A DNA stretch of 64,000 bases from NCBI RefSeq assembly GCF_041260155.1, contig NC_091935.1, positions 3,266,001 to 3,330,000 on the forward strand, given 5' to 3'. This document shows positions 20,555-32,219 of the stretch, one piece after another; the first letter of the stretch is position 1; the number at the start of each line of letters is the position of its first letter. Below the pieces are notes generated by a model. The model worked only from the letters and a program-made list of their open reading frames with translations, was not told where the DNA came from and did no database searches. The stretch comes from Ptychodera flava. Lineage: Eukaryota; Hemichordata; Enteropneusta; Ptychoderidae. The position numbers and the translations under genes were made by a program.

Positions 20555-21393
20555 CAGGGTTCGAAATAACCGGTGGTCATGCGTCAAACGACCACCAATT
20601 ATCTCATTTAGACCACCAGATTCTATTTGGGGTGGTCCATCTTGACCACCAAGTTTTCGGCGGTTACACTAGTACACTGCAGAGTTGTAAATCGTACCAC
20701 TCACATGGTATATTGCTATGAGTATCCAGATACACAATAGATTGTCCTCAGAGATGGATACTTTGACAGTTTTGTACACGTCTTGTCTGTTCATTCACAG
20801 TCCCTCCACTGTGGTTCAATGGCTGTCCTTCAACCCCGCTCCACTCTACTAAACGGAGTGTTCCTTTGGATACACAATGCCCCTCTTTGTTTACTGTTTA
20901 CTGCTATGATTATCATGATTAATGTCTGCAAACGTTGCACAACATCTCTTGCAAATTCCATCTAGTCACTACGACACAGAGGTCGAGGTAAATTCTCTTA
21001 CACAATTTCATGACAGTGCGTTATCAGCAGTAATTGTCATTTCTTACACCCAGTTTGTAATTCTGTCAAAACTTAAAATATGTTACTCAAGTCCTTTGCA
21101 TACAACAAGTCAGTCCATCAGTCAGTCCTGCAGAGGTCAATAACAGGTCAAGGTGACCTGTTGTGAAAATACTGAATTTTTTCCACCAACTTAAAATGTG
21201 TAGCAGCATAGTGGAATGGTTCCAGAACAAGATTTCATCCCACAGTCCACCCCTATGGACTTGACCTCCACAAGAATCACACTCTGATATGAATAATTGT
21301 TTTTGAACCACAAACATTTTGCAATTTACCGCCAAAATTTGGATCTGTTGATAAAACTTGACCACCAAACAAATAGATAACTTTCAAACCCTG
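20555..21393. mobile_element. TIR element, hAT-like MITE
   Basis: The left end starts CAGGGTTCGAAATAAC and the right end, read inward, starts CAGGGTTTGAAAGTTA. Both are followed by GGTGGTCA-type words, and GACCACCA repeats crowd both subterminal regions. CAGGG ends are common in hAT elements. The flanks share only AATTT directly next to the ends, so an 8-bp target duplication is not proven. No transposase frame is visible. Confidence 0.5.
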
Positions 21394-22067
21394 AATTTAT
21401 GCATGAAGGTGTATAGATGCACATTTCATAAAAATACACTTAGACTTGGGAAGGCAACAAATTGTTACTTTTTGCTGAAGATGTTATTGACTGTCAAAAG
21501 GCATCTGAGTAATTAGCAGGTGATATGTGAGTTTATGTTCTCCTAGTCTCACTGAAGGGTTTAATAGGTTGTAGTATGCCGAATTATGGCGTTCCTTTGA
21601 TCTCCACATCCTATTTCCACATGCTTAGATTTGTAAGAATAACTCTTTTTCCTGTATTTTTGTGAACAGGCTGATGGCGATGTCAAAAGAGATCGTTTTG
21701 ATACTGATATGGGTGGTTCCAGTAATGTGAAAACACTCTTCGCAATAAGTCAATGATAAGTCCACATCATACAACAGATTCAATAGCTCTACAGTGTGCA
21801 GTACTGAATACCACACTAGCAGTTACAAAAGGCAATAACAACCCATGCTCTAACGCATTTCATGGCAGAACTACTGCTCATAGTTACAACAGTGCAAACA
21901 GTTACAATAGTGTAAGTAGCAATAATGCGACAATGCTTACCAGTACAACCTACCATACCATTACTTATACAAATTATATGAATTATAATTACAATTAATT
22001 ACCAGTGCAACAAGGCATCTACACCATGAAATGACTGTGGAAACACAGATTTCAGCTCTTACAATCA

Positions 22068-22420
22068 GAATATAATTCACACACTCACAGACATCCGAGG
22101 ACATGTACAGGTAGTTTAGATAACAGTATTGAGAATCAGTATATGTATATAACTAACAACAGTCAGACTTTAAAATGGGAAAGACACAGAATAAATAGTG
22201 ATGTACAAGGTAGCATCCACCAAGGCAGTAACATCACATGAATTACAATAAGAATATAATTCACACACTCACAGACATCAGATGACAGGTAGTTGAGATC
22301 ACAGTATTGATAATCAGTATACGTATGTCACTAACAACAGTCAGACTTTAAAATGGGAAAGACAAAGAATAAATAGTGTTGTGCAAGGTAGCATCAACCA
22401 AGGCAGTAACATCTTTAGCA
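22068..22420. repeat. Two-copy 184-bp tandem duplication
   Basis: GAATATAATTCACACACTCA begins at 22068 and again at 22252. The two units stay alike through AACAACAGTCAGACTTTAAA, AATAAATAGTG and CAAGGCAGTAACAT, with scattered changes and small indels. No coding function is seen. Confidence 0.8.
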
Positions 22421-22585
22421 TAGAATCACATGGTAGACAATGCAAATGTAATGCCCTTGCTTACTTGCTTTTTGAAAGAAAAAAGCCCTTGCTTTCTATG
22501 TATCAAAATAGAGATATGTATCAAAATAGAGATATCACATTGACATCTGAATACTTAGATTGTATTTAGCTTATATGGTAGGTCG

Positions 22586-23305
22586 GCAGCATCTATATGT
22601 CTGTATGACTGTATGTATGTTAGTATGTGCGGATGTATGTCCGTCCACAACAAAAACTCCAAAACCGCAGCACCTACCATTTGAGTATTTGGTGTACAGG
22701 TGCACCAATTCGGTAGAGATATGAATTTGTACAAATGAACATGTCAATGTCAAAAATATTTAAATGAAGTAAAAAAGGGAAAATCCAGCAAATTGCTGAA
22801 AGTCTGTGATCACTAGCCAGACATGGTTGAAACTTCGTATGCAGGTTGTTCATGGTGACCTTAGTTTGATGGTTAAAATTGTGGTAAAATTTTGATAGTT
22901 GTATTTTTGGGGCAATGTTCCCCATTTTTGGTCAAAATATTTTCTTCTCTGAAAGCTCTCGTCCAATTACCCTGAAGCTTGGTGTGCATGATCCAGTCAA
23001 CGAAATAGGATTAGCTTCCATCACCTTTGTTCAAAATTGTGGTGAAATTTTCATATTTGTCTTTTTGGGGCAATTTTGCGCATTTTTGGTCAAAGTAATT
23101 TTCTCTTGATAAACTATTCTGATTGCTTTGAAAATTGGTATCCATGTACCTAGAGGCAACCTTAGTTGAGTTCTTCAAATTGTGGTGAAATTTTAGAACT
23201 TGTATTTTTGGAGCAAATTTTCCCATTTTTGGTCAAAATTGATTTTTCCCTGTAATCGCTCGTCTAATTGCTCTGATACTTGGTATCCATGTTCACAGGG
23301 GTAAA
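22586..23305. repeat. Interspersed repeat with about 150-bp internal units
   Basis: The stretch opens with GTATG-rich DNA and GTCCGTCCACAACAAAAACT, then contains three units each carrying CATTTTTGGTCAAA (22923, 23081, 23224), a TTGTGGTGAAATTTT block and a TTGGTATCCATG-like block. Units are 143-158 bases apart and diverged. It has the look of a dispersed repeat family; no coding frame persists across the units. Confidence 0.6.
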
Positions 23306-25561
23306 CTTTGTTAAGTATACTCACTCTGGCCTTCCACATCGAAACAAATGTGAGCAAAGTGTCATTGACGCTATGTTAGCCAATTACACATCATGGACAA
23401 TGCAATTATTAACACTTGACATGGATCCTTTCACCTTTCACAGTCCCTGGAGCATTATCATTCTCCTCTATGTCATCAGCTTAACCAATATTTCTTCCTG
23501 CGTATTGTACAGAGTGTGTCCTGAACAAGTTGAGTTAGAGACTGAAAGATTCGGTTGTGGATCATTGTCTCTGCCAACCCGAACCCTAACCAGTTTGAGT
23601 TGGCAGAGACCAAGAGATGTACATGATTGAATGTTTCTGTAAATTGTAACTTGCTCTTTACTGTATATGTCTAGCTTTTAATGACCAGCACATGAAATTT
23701 TACTGAGTCTATGGCATTGCAGAAGGTAAAACATTGAAAATCTTGACACATGAACATTCTTATCTCTCTTCATGTTTGTTCTTTGTCATTATGGTTTATT
23801 GCAATGATATACTTGACAGGCTTATATTGAAATGTTTATTCACATGTCTACGTGCCTGCTTGCCAGTAGTAGTCTTGGTTCATGTGGCAAAATGGTCAAT
23901 GTAAAAGTACCAGAAAGGTAGAATTTATAAAAGGAAACGGGAAATCATATCCACATTCCTATACAATTAGTCTTCAAGTACAGTACAATATTTCCAATAT
24001 TGGAACCTTCTTTGTAGCATACAGCACACATGCCAGTAGTTTGGTAATATCACAGTAAATTGTGGAGTAAATATTGCAGTCTGAAAGTTTGTCTCTTTAT
24101 TTCAGCCATTGTTTTTGTATTTTTCTCATTAAGCAGTGCAATATTACAATAACAATCAGCTAGACGCTCTTTACAGGTACACCAGTAGATTCCCTTACAT
24201 TCTGGACGAGAGACAGAACTTATGCCTGAGTCAGTGTTTCAGGTAGGGAACTAGGACAAATACAGGTGAAACACTTTGTGGTGCTACCTGCCAATCAACC
24301 AGATAACAAAACAAATGGTTATGTCAGGAGAATGTAATTTCTGGGACATGATATTGATTTACTGCAAATTTATGGTCTTTATGAAAATTCCAACCCACGC
24401 ACATGGTGCCCTTGTCAAATATTTTTGCCAGTAAACTGACAGTGTAAGGACATATACAAGCACAACAAATATACAGGCCAGAGGACAGAGGTTTACCATT
24501 TGAAAAAAAGCTAACCTTTACAAGTGTCATGCAATGTATAACATACATGTTGTAATTAAGATTTTTTCTTTTTCATATAGAGTAAAACTTATTTAAGAGA
24601 GAAAAGTTGTTGAGGTCTGCTGTTTTATTTTCACCTTTAGATATTTTGAACAAGTAGTTCTCTGAGAAAATATGCAATATAATTTCAGTCAACTGCAGCA
24701 CAATTTGCCCAATAATGGTAAGGTAGAATACGCCTTGGGGACAGATATTTAGGCTATTAATTTTTTAAAAAACTGATTTGGTCTATCACTTGCTTGGGCT
24801 CATTTTAAAGCTCCAGGTGCAAGGAAATTTTTCGCGATTCGAGTTTTTCGAATATCGTTAATTACATTTTCCCCATAAACTTAATACAAGGATGGCGGCT
24901 TTTCTGAATTATAGATATCAGTAAATACCAGTATTTAGAAAATTGTTTCTCTGGTACCTAACTTTGCTCTGTGGTCCCTGATTTTTAGTGTAGATTTGGT
25001 AAGAGAATGGTTGAAAGTTTCATGTAGGAAGTTTGAGCCAAATTTTATAATAAGTCTTTCACTTTTGAGTAACACAGCAATAATGTATACTCTTTGCCAG
25101 GAATGGTCTCAACATTGAATGAATCTGTTGGAAATGTAAGAAGGGTGTCGAAAGAAAGTGATCATAAAACAACACTGTCATCATTTTCTCTTTTGACTAT
25201 GCGGGGTCCATCTGAAAAGTGTGAGTCTTCCAATACCCCTTGAGACATGTGCAAAGAATGCCCTCTGAGAGGTGTGTGTAAGGGGAGATGCGTTTGTACA
25301 CAGTAACTTCCTTGAAAAACCGAAGCGACTTTGTTCTGGAATGATGCATATCACCGATTGACTGCCAACATTATATCACATAGCAGGAGGTAATGTATCT
25401 GACTTGCATAATCTGGATGGATTCAACATGTGGGACACAATATAAAGATGATTAATCGATTGTTTAGAACGAGGCCTTCTATTGGCTAATTGTTTGTCAG
25501 TGATGGTGTCATGTGATACCATAACATAGTATGATTTGATTGTTCTAGGATGGTTACTCCC
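23306..25561. other. No gene recognised
   Basis: AT-rich DNA. A 116-codon open frame at 23280-23630 starts in the repeat above and has no recognisable domain. A perfect 12-bp inverted repeat (GTCTCTGCCAAC at 23567-23578, complement at 23599-23610) could form a hairpin. Bases 24860-24890 (CATTTTCCCCATAAACTTAA) resemble short words seen at 1850 and 13140 and may be remnants of one repeat. Confidence 0.35.
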
Positions 25562-26571
25562 TAGACTTGGTTCAAGTCGGTGAATTTCTAAAAATAAAAT
25601 CATTTGCAGTAGTTTCTCATGTGTCTCTTCTGTTTTATACAAACCTGTTTGGAATTTGGCAGCCCAGGCCAGGTTCCCTAGCGATTGAACGAGTTACCTT
25701 TGAGTCTGCGCAGCCGTGAGTTAGTTTCCGCCGGATTCACCGACTTGGACTTTTTGCACTGTACGGCGGCGAGACGGACTGTGTACACAGTGACGTAAAG
25801 CAAGTACAAAATGATTGACAGCCCTCCCCTAGCTATTCTGGCCGATAAGGAGAACGCATACACTTCGACATCAAAGGACGTTACACGCTTAGCAAATATT
25901 GAATAAAGTTCGCACATCGACCGCGTTTTAAAACTTATCGGTTGAGATCATGTGAGATTACAAGATAAAAATTGTCGAAAATTCTATTCAGGTAAAAAAT
26001 GTGTTTCCATTTGGCAGGAGTTAAATCACTGACGTTCGAAGTCGCCCACATTGTTCTGATTCCATCGCTTCGGACACGTATTGCTCTAATGAAGGAGTAA
26101 GCCTATATAAGTTGACCGAAAGAGGACTGAACAGACTGAAGGCTGTGTTCATGTACGACAAGAACTTTTGATATGACCTGCGTAGCGGAAGGCTGGTTCA
26201 ATAACGTTTTCGGTAATGAAAAGAGGTCGTGCTGACTTTAGTGAATCAACAACGCCATGTGAGTGTTTTTATGCACATATCTTGGGAGATCGAAAGGTAA
26301 CTCCTCCCAACATGCAACATCCAACATGCAAAATACGACGATGTAATCTCATGAATAGTAGATCAGTAAATACAAACGTCGTCTCAAATAATTTATAGTA
26401 AAGCAGATCGTGCAAAAAGGCGACGTCTGTGATTCCTGGAGAATCTCCCCTGTATAGCGTTTACCCCTTCATCGCGTTCACCCCACTCACGCGTTTCACA
26501 TTAAAACAGAACACAAAACATCGCATTAATCCACTCAAACATTCACAAATCACAGACTTCAACCAAGTCTA
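25562..26571. mobile_element. Long relative of the TAGACTTGG MITE, with unique interior
   Basis: The ends are TAGACTTGGTTCAAGT and, inverted, TAGACTTGGTTGAAGT, the same termini as the 310-bp MITE at 43001-43310. The first about 165 bases and the last about 150 bases match that MITE (for example GTTTGAGTCTGCGCAG-like and ACATTCACAAATCACAGACT words), while about 690 bases between are unique to this copy. A small open frame begins ATGATTGACAGCCCTCC near 25810, and nothing in it is recognised. Flanks share only CTCCC, so the target duplication is unclear. Confidence 0.6.
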
Positions 26572-26699
26572 CTCCCATTCCTACATAATCTCCCTTTCCT
26601 CACCCCTATTCCTAAAAGTTACGTTGAGCCTGTGAAATATGTTGTTTTATTCATCAAAAAGTTCCATTTATACCTCAAATGAGACGACTATGATTAAAT

Positions 26700-29600
26700 A
26701 CGGGTGTTCAGTTTCAAAATGCTACAGTAAAGCCATGAAGTTTTTCGGTGTTCTCACAGTCATATGTGACACAAATATCAGAATCCGCAACATGGGTAAG
26801 AGTCCGTGCAGGGTTGTGGACCGACAGTGGCATTTGATAATTTTGTATAGTAATTGGTTGTTGTAAAAAGAGTTTAGGGCATTGATGGGCAACATAAAGA
26901 AGGGACAGCGGTTTTTGTTCAATTTGTCCACTGCACTGGGTGTTGTCAGACGGATGACTTGTACTCAAATCGAGACCAATATTCCTTGCTAAACGAATGT
27001 ATTGTTCTATCGTGTTAACAGGGCACAGAAAAATGTCTGCACAGCGCTTTTCGGCGAATATGTTTGATGAGGCCCCTCTGAGCATCTTGCCTTGAACGTG
27101 TTATTAAATGATAATCTTGAATCGTCTGGAAAACCGCAAATCTCTTGCGTGTTAACATTCCCCAAATCCCCGGCTCTATAACACTTTGAAAAAAGCTAGA
27201 TCCCTGGCCAAAATATATAACTGGACCGGATACTGAGTGTGCTGCATCTTATTAAGAATGTGGTGAAACAATGACTGTAACTTCTGTAAGAAAAGTGGCG
27301 GTGCTTGTTTAGGCGTCACGTGAGCTTTAGCCTGTTCCTCTGACATTTTCATGATATACCTATCCACCACAAATGCGTCGGCAGGATTCTGACGTTTCAT
27401 CGAATATTCATACGAAGTCGTAATAGGTTTTCAATTTAGAAGTCATACTTTTTAGTGTAGTGGCTCTCAATATTTTGGGCATTGACAGAAAGTTATGCCA
27501 GGACGTACAAAATATGAGCATGTATCGACATGTACTTGCGTTTTGACATTTTTATCCTTGTGTATTAAAAAATGAACGACATCTTCGGGGCTTGCCATTA
27601 ACACTTGTTCCTGGAGGCGCTATATAGGCCTTTTCTTTATTATCCCATAATGTCGTCTAAGATGTCTAAGTTAGAGAGTTTCAGGAGCATGGGGCCAGAG
27701 TGATCTAACATGGATAATGTTATTCGATAAAACAGTGTTTTGGGTATCCGCCACGTGCACTTCCCAGCCCTTCTAATATTAGACTCTAACTTAGATGTTA
27801 GACGATATTATCGATTTATCCGATATTATCCGATAAAACACAACAACAACGATACACGATATTGTGTTGGCAAAATTTCCGCTCAATGTGTTTCCATGCC
27901 TGACGTGACAATGATGCGTTTGTATGACTCAAATCTCGAGAGAGGGCATCGGCAAGATTTTTAGCAGATACAACATGGTACAATGTCAACTTGGTGTTAG
28001 TTTTCATACAGGATGTTTTTGATCATTTCGTTCAACTCCGTGGACTTCTAGCAAATTGCCTTAGAATTCTAGGCTTGGACCACTGGTAAACAATCAACCA
28101 TGGCGTCTACTCGTGCTATTTATTTTGATCCCGAAAGCGACAAGGGCGAGGTAGAGAGCTTCAGCTTCTTTGAGTACTATGTGTACCTGCTGCCACTTGC
28201 TTCTCATATATCACCTACATTCTGATCTACGCCATGACTATCTACAGTAATCAAAGTTGTCCCCAACCCTAATGTGCTAGAATCCATTTAAATGCTCAAC
28301 GTCGCATGATATTCTGGTAGCCAATGAAGGTGCCTGCTAATTCAATAATTTCCCGCCATTCACACAACTCCGTTTTTAACATACCACGTATTTGAGTTAC
28401 GGAGGTTGCCTTGAAATTCGACATTGCAAGTGATTTTGCCATATGTCGAATGTATATTCCAGCAGAAGGAAAAGCTAACGTAAAACTTTACGTTTCATAC
28501 ATTTCCAGGAGAGTTTTTGAATAGTGGCCACTGAAACTATACACTATACGACATGAAAGAACATGATTCAGAAGTTCCAAAAATTTTCCTGTCTTCTCAT
28601 GAGGGATGGAAAAGGCACTGATCGCAGTATAAACGAGGGATTTTACCTGTATATGAATACTCTTGTTCAGGACTGTAAAATATCCTGCATCAATACACAA
28701 CTTCGATAAAATAAATGCAGCAGATTCAGCTAATCTGACCAATGAAAACAAGCATATTCTTGGAGTTTTTTGTATGCTATAGGCGTCCTCCATGTCTGTC
28801 GTCAATATATTGAATACATGGAACGCCAAGGGATCTAGCATAATGTGTAATGTAGTAACCAATAGTATGGTAAACAGATGCCGAAAGTTTCCGTCCAAAT
28901 GGAAATATGTTACAAACATACCATACTCCAGCCATGAAACCACACAAACGTGAGGTCATTGTGAGACATTTTGACGTGGTCGTAACCACTTATCCTCGCA
29001 TTTGTACATATAGGTCACCTTCTCTGAGATATCTAGTAACTTTAATGAGAGGATCCGATTGAAATGGCACTGCCAGAGTCCACATATTTAAATATTGCAT
29101 ATCACTGTACATGAGCGTGCTTTCTTTGGTTCAATGACAATTGGCATGATAAGGGTGTGAGGGGTATCTACACCAGCTTTTCCTCAAATTGAAACTTCGC
29201 CAGATTCTAATCTCTGCTCCAAGGTTGTGGATATCAATTCCCCAAAATGTGCACACCTTTGATTGTTCTGAAAAGTTCTCGGTTGTGGGATTTCGTGGTC
29301 ATAACTCAACGCTTTAAATTGGCCTTTGGAGTTGGTAAATACTGTGAGACGCTTACACCGTTCGTTAGCCAGTACATGATCATATGTCCATTGTCAAGGA
29401 AGAAAGTCATATTTCTTCAGCTCTAAAATTGTTCTGGGTTCCTGAAGCAAAGGTGCCTAGAAGATCCTGTTAAGTTTCCACTAGACACTTCATGGACATC
29501 TGGGGCTTTTGCAGGTCCAGGTCTTGGGCGCCCTCTAACGCAACCTATGTGAAAGTGTGTCGGGGCCTTTATTCTGTATTTACAACATAGTTCATCTTCC

Positions 29601-30550
29601 ACACTGGAGTATGAAACTGAAAACAAGCAAAACAATATGTGTGCATCAGAGGGCACCCAAGACAGAATCTGCGAACGGCAGGCAGCCATAAGGCAAAGGG
29701 CTTTGATAATCGCCCTCCACGTCTAGAGGTACTCTAGTTGTGACCATATTGTCAAAACATACAAGGAAAAGACTTTTTTGCTACCATACTGCTTTATTCT
29801 CCATTTATGTAAAGACTCTGCTTTCACAAAATAAAGTGCAATACACAAATCACTTTTTCTTATGGCAGTCTTTGCAAAGTGCCCGGGTTGTCCACAGACA
29901 AAACATTTCATATCTGCCATATTACTGTTGCGTCACGGACGATAAGGAAAATAGCGGTTTGAGGTGGAAGTACGGTCGATGAATTAGTAACTTTAGAAGC
30001 TACTTCTTCTTTCTTATTTCCCAATAATAGCACAATCAGATGACAAGCTCTCGCTCCGAAATCATTTGTTTCAAACTGGGCTAAGACTGCTCTAAACCGG
30101 GGAAGTTTTGGGTGATCTGCCTTCGTCGTTCTGTCGGCCAAAATTCTGAGAGCGGATAGCAACTGTGTTCTGGATGCCAAGGATGGCGTGCTGGCTAGCT
30201 CCATCACTTTTTGCTGTGCTTCCTCAACTGAAGCAACTTCTGCAGATTTTTTCAAGTCATCAAACTTCTTCTGTAAAGCTGCCAACTGTTTTTGTACCTG
30301 TAATACACAAATGCACAACATATGTAACATGTGTGATTGACTCTGGTATCCCAAAACGTCTACCTTGATTTGTTAATGTCACCACACGAAAATACATCTT
30401 GACTCGCGTTATTGCTGCACCACCATGCTCCATGGACAGAAGAGGAAACTCTAACTCGCATTCTTTCCACATAACGTCTTTCACGGACGACAAAGAAGAC
30501 CTTAACGGTGATCGAGCCACTAATTTTTTACCAACAATTTTCGTCATTTT
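26700..30550 (-). mobile_element. DIRS-like tyrosine-recombinase retroelement, decayed fossil
   Basis: Read on the minus strand, the parts come in DIRS order. A gag-like region with a coiled-coil-like segment (about 30550-29900) is followed by a zinc-knuckle-like patch (CFVCGQPGH, about 29900). Then comes a reverse transcriptase with a YIDDR box (near 28800), an RNase H region with ADALSR (about 27900-28200), and a tyrosine-recombinase-like region (about 27400-26700, EEQAKAHVTPKQAPPLFL). The element is broken many times over, I estimate ten or more, and looks old. Terminal repeats were not identified, so both ends are approximate. Confidence 0.65.
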
Positions 30551-32219
30551 CTCTAACAGAAAGACTTATATGTGAGGATGAGATTACGACAAAAAATCAA
30601 TATGTCACCAGATTAATTTGGCAGCTAGAATGATTTGATATACACCAACTTTATCCAATCCGAATGACAGAAATTATGATTATCCCGTAAGCGTTGCCCA
30701 ACCTGATATATTTACTTTCAGTTCCTTTCTTGAAATGCTGCACTTGTTTTATTTACATGTGAACCACATTGAATAATAAATGAAAGTTTTAGCTATTTTT
30801 CCGCTGAAAATGCGCATAAGGGTTTAAAATTATCACTTCTCAGACCCTACAAAAACAACAGTTAAAACTGTTGCAAACTTAAAAGTAATGACCACGCCTT
30901 ATCCATACTTTACAGAATTATTTAGATTTCCAATCAAATATTTTTGTTTATTTTCACATAAATTATTGTTAAGATATTGTACATTATATGCATAAAATAA
31001 AAATATGGGGTCACCAGCGTATTTACAATGCCATATCGCTTACTATCACCCCCTCCCCATATGTGAAATGGGAAAAATCACAATTTGATGAGAAATATAC
31101 CCTTTTCAAATTATTTTGTCGGGATTTATAAATACTTTCTAAATATATCAAAATTCAAACATTTAAAACTTACAACTCGAAGATAACATAATGATCATTC
31201 AATCATCACTAACAACGTCCACTATCAAACTAAAAGTTATGACAATAAGTTGTTTGAAAATAGGTTTCCATAAAAACCACGGTGTAATTTTTACTGTGAG
31301 CACGGTCCCGTACAGTGGACGCGCGCGTCATAGAGTGCGCGTTCTATTGTTTGCAGCTATGATGGATGACGTAGTTGAAGTGACTCGATCACCACAACTC
31401 ACGTTCCTTTCAAACTCCTTCCTCAATGAACAGCAAAAGAAACGCCTTCACTCGCATTCTTTCCGCATAACGTTCTCCATGGACGACAAAGAAACGCCTT
31501 GACTCGCGTTATTTGTGCACACCGTCTTCCATGGACGACAAGAGAATCACCTTGACTCTTTTTTGTTTTGTTTCAGTTCGTTATTTTCCTTTTCTTTTCT
31601 TTTCTTTATACCCACTGTCTTCCATAGACTGTAAAATATCACGTGGCAAGAGAAAACCTTTGGACTCTCGTTAACTTGACAAGTTGGACACACACGTTTA
31701 TCAACTTTGGGAATACCAAATGTAATAAAAACTTTCAGGGGTCCGCTCAACTCTATCAAAACCAAACTTAGCTATGCTAAGCAAATTAGTTTGACTCATG
31801 TTAGCTCATTACATATGCATTTTGTAGGCTGACTAACACAGAAATACTAAGACTTCTTTCAAGTGTCTTTATGAATGTACATGGGTCAAATCTGTAGAGG
31901 GTGTCCAAAATTGACATTTTCTAAATAAACTAATATTGAATGTTTTTCATTCTCCTCTTGAATGTGGTATAGTTTACAAAAAAAATATAATGTGAAAGTC
32001 ATTGCATTGCAATTGCATTCACCATCTGTAGCCCATGCACATTTGTGGCTAACTGTTATATGCAAATAATCTGAAATGTTATATGCAAATATTTCACCTC
32101 CAGCCATGACTTTCCCCATATTCCTAATCCGGTAACTTCAACCTTAAAAAAATAGGCGTCTTCCAACTGGTGTGTGGAGAGACTGTGGATGGACCAACCA
32201 TTAAAATTGTACATCGGAG
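30551..32219. other. AT-rich spacer with a degenerate minisatellite, no gene seen
   Basis: Nothing coding is recognised. Bases 31000-31020 carry AAAATATGGGGTCACC, a word also at 51650-51665 in an intron of gene D, so both may be remnants of one dispersed repeat. Confidence 0.35.
31440..31690. repeat. About 50-bp minisatellite units
   Basis: Units containing CTTGACTCGCGTTATT and TCCATGGACGACAA recur at about 31449, 31498 and 31552, more weakly near 31670. Related units lie at 30402 and 30451, inside the start of the DIRS-like fossil. The spacing is about 50 bases. The minisatellite may have spread from, or into, the fossil's leader. Confidence 0.55.

Noticed and set aside
25678-25917. 79-codon minus-strand frame inside the long TAGACTTGG element as a transposase
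   Set aside because: Too short and without any recognisable catalytic motif.
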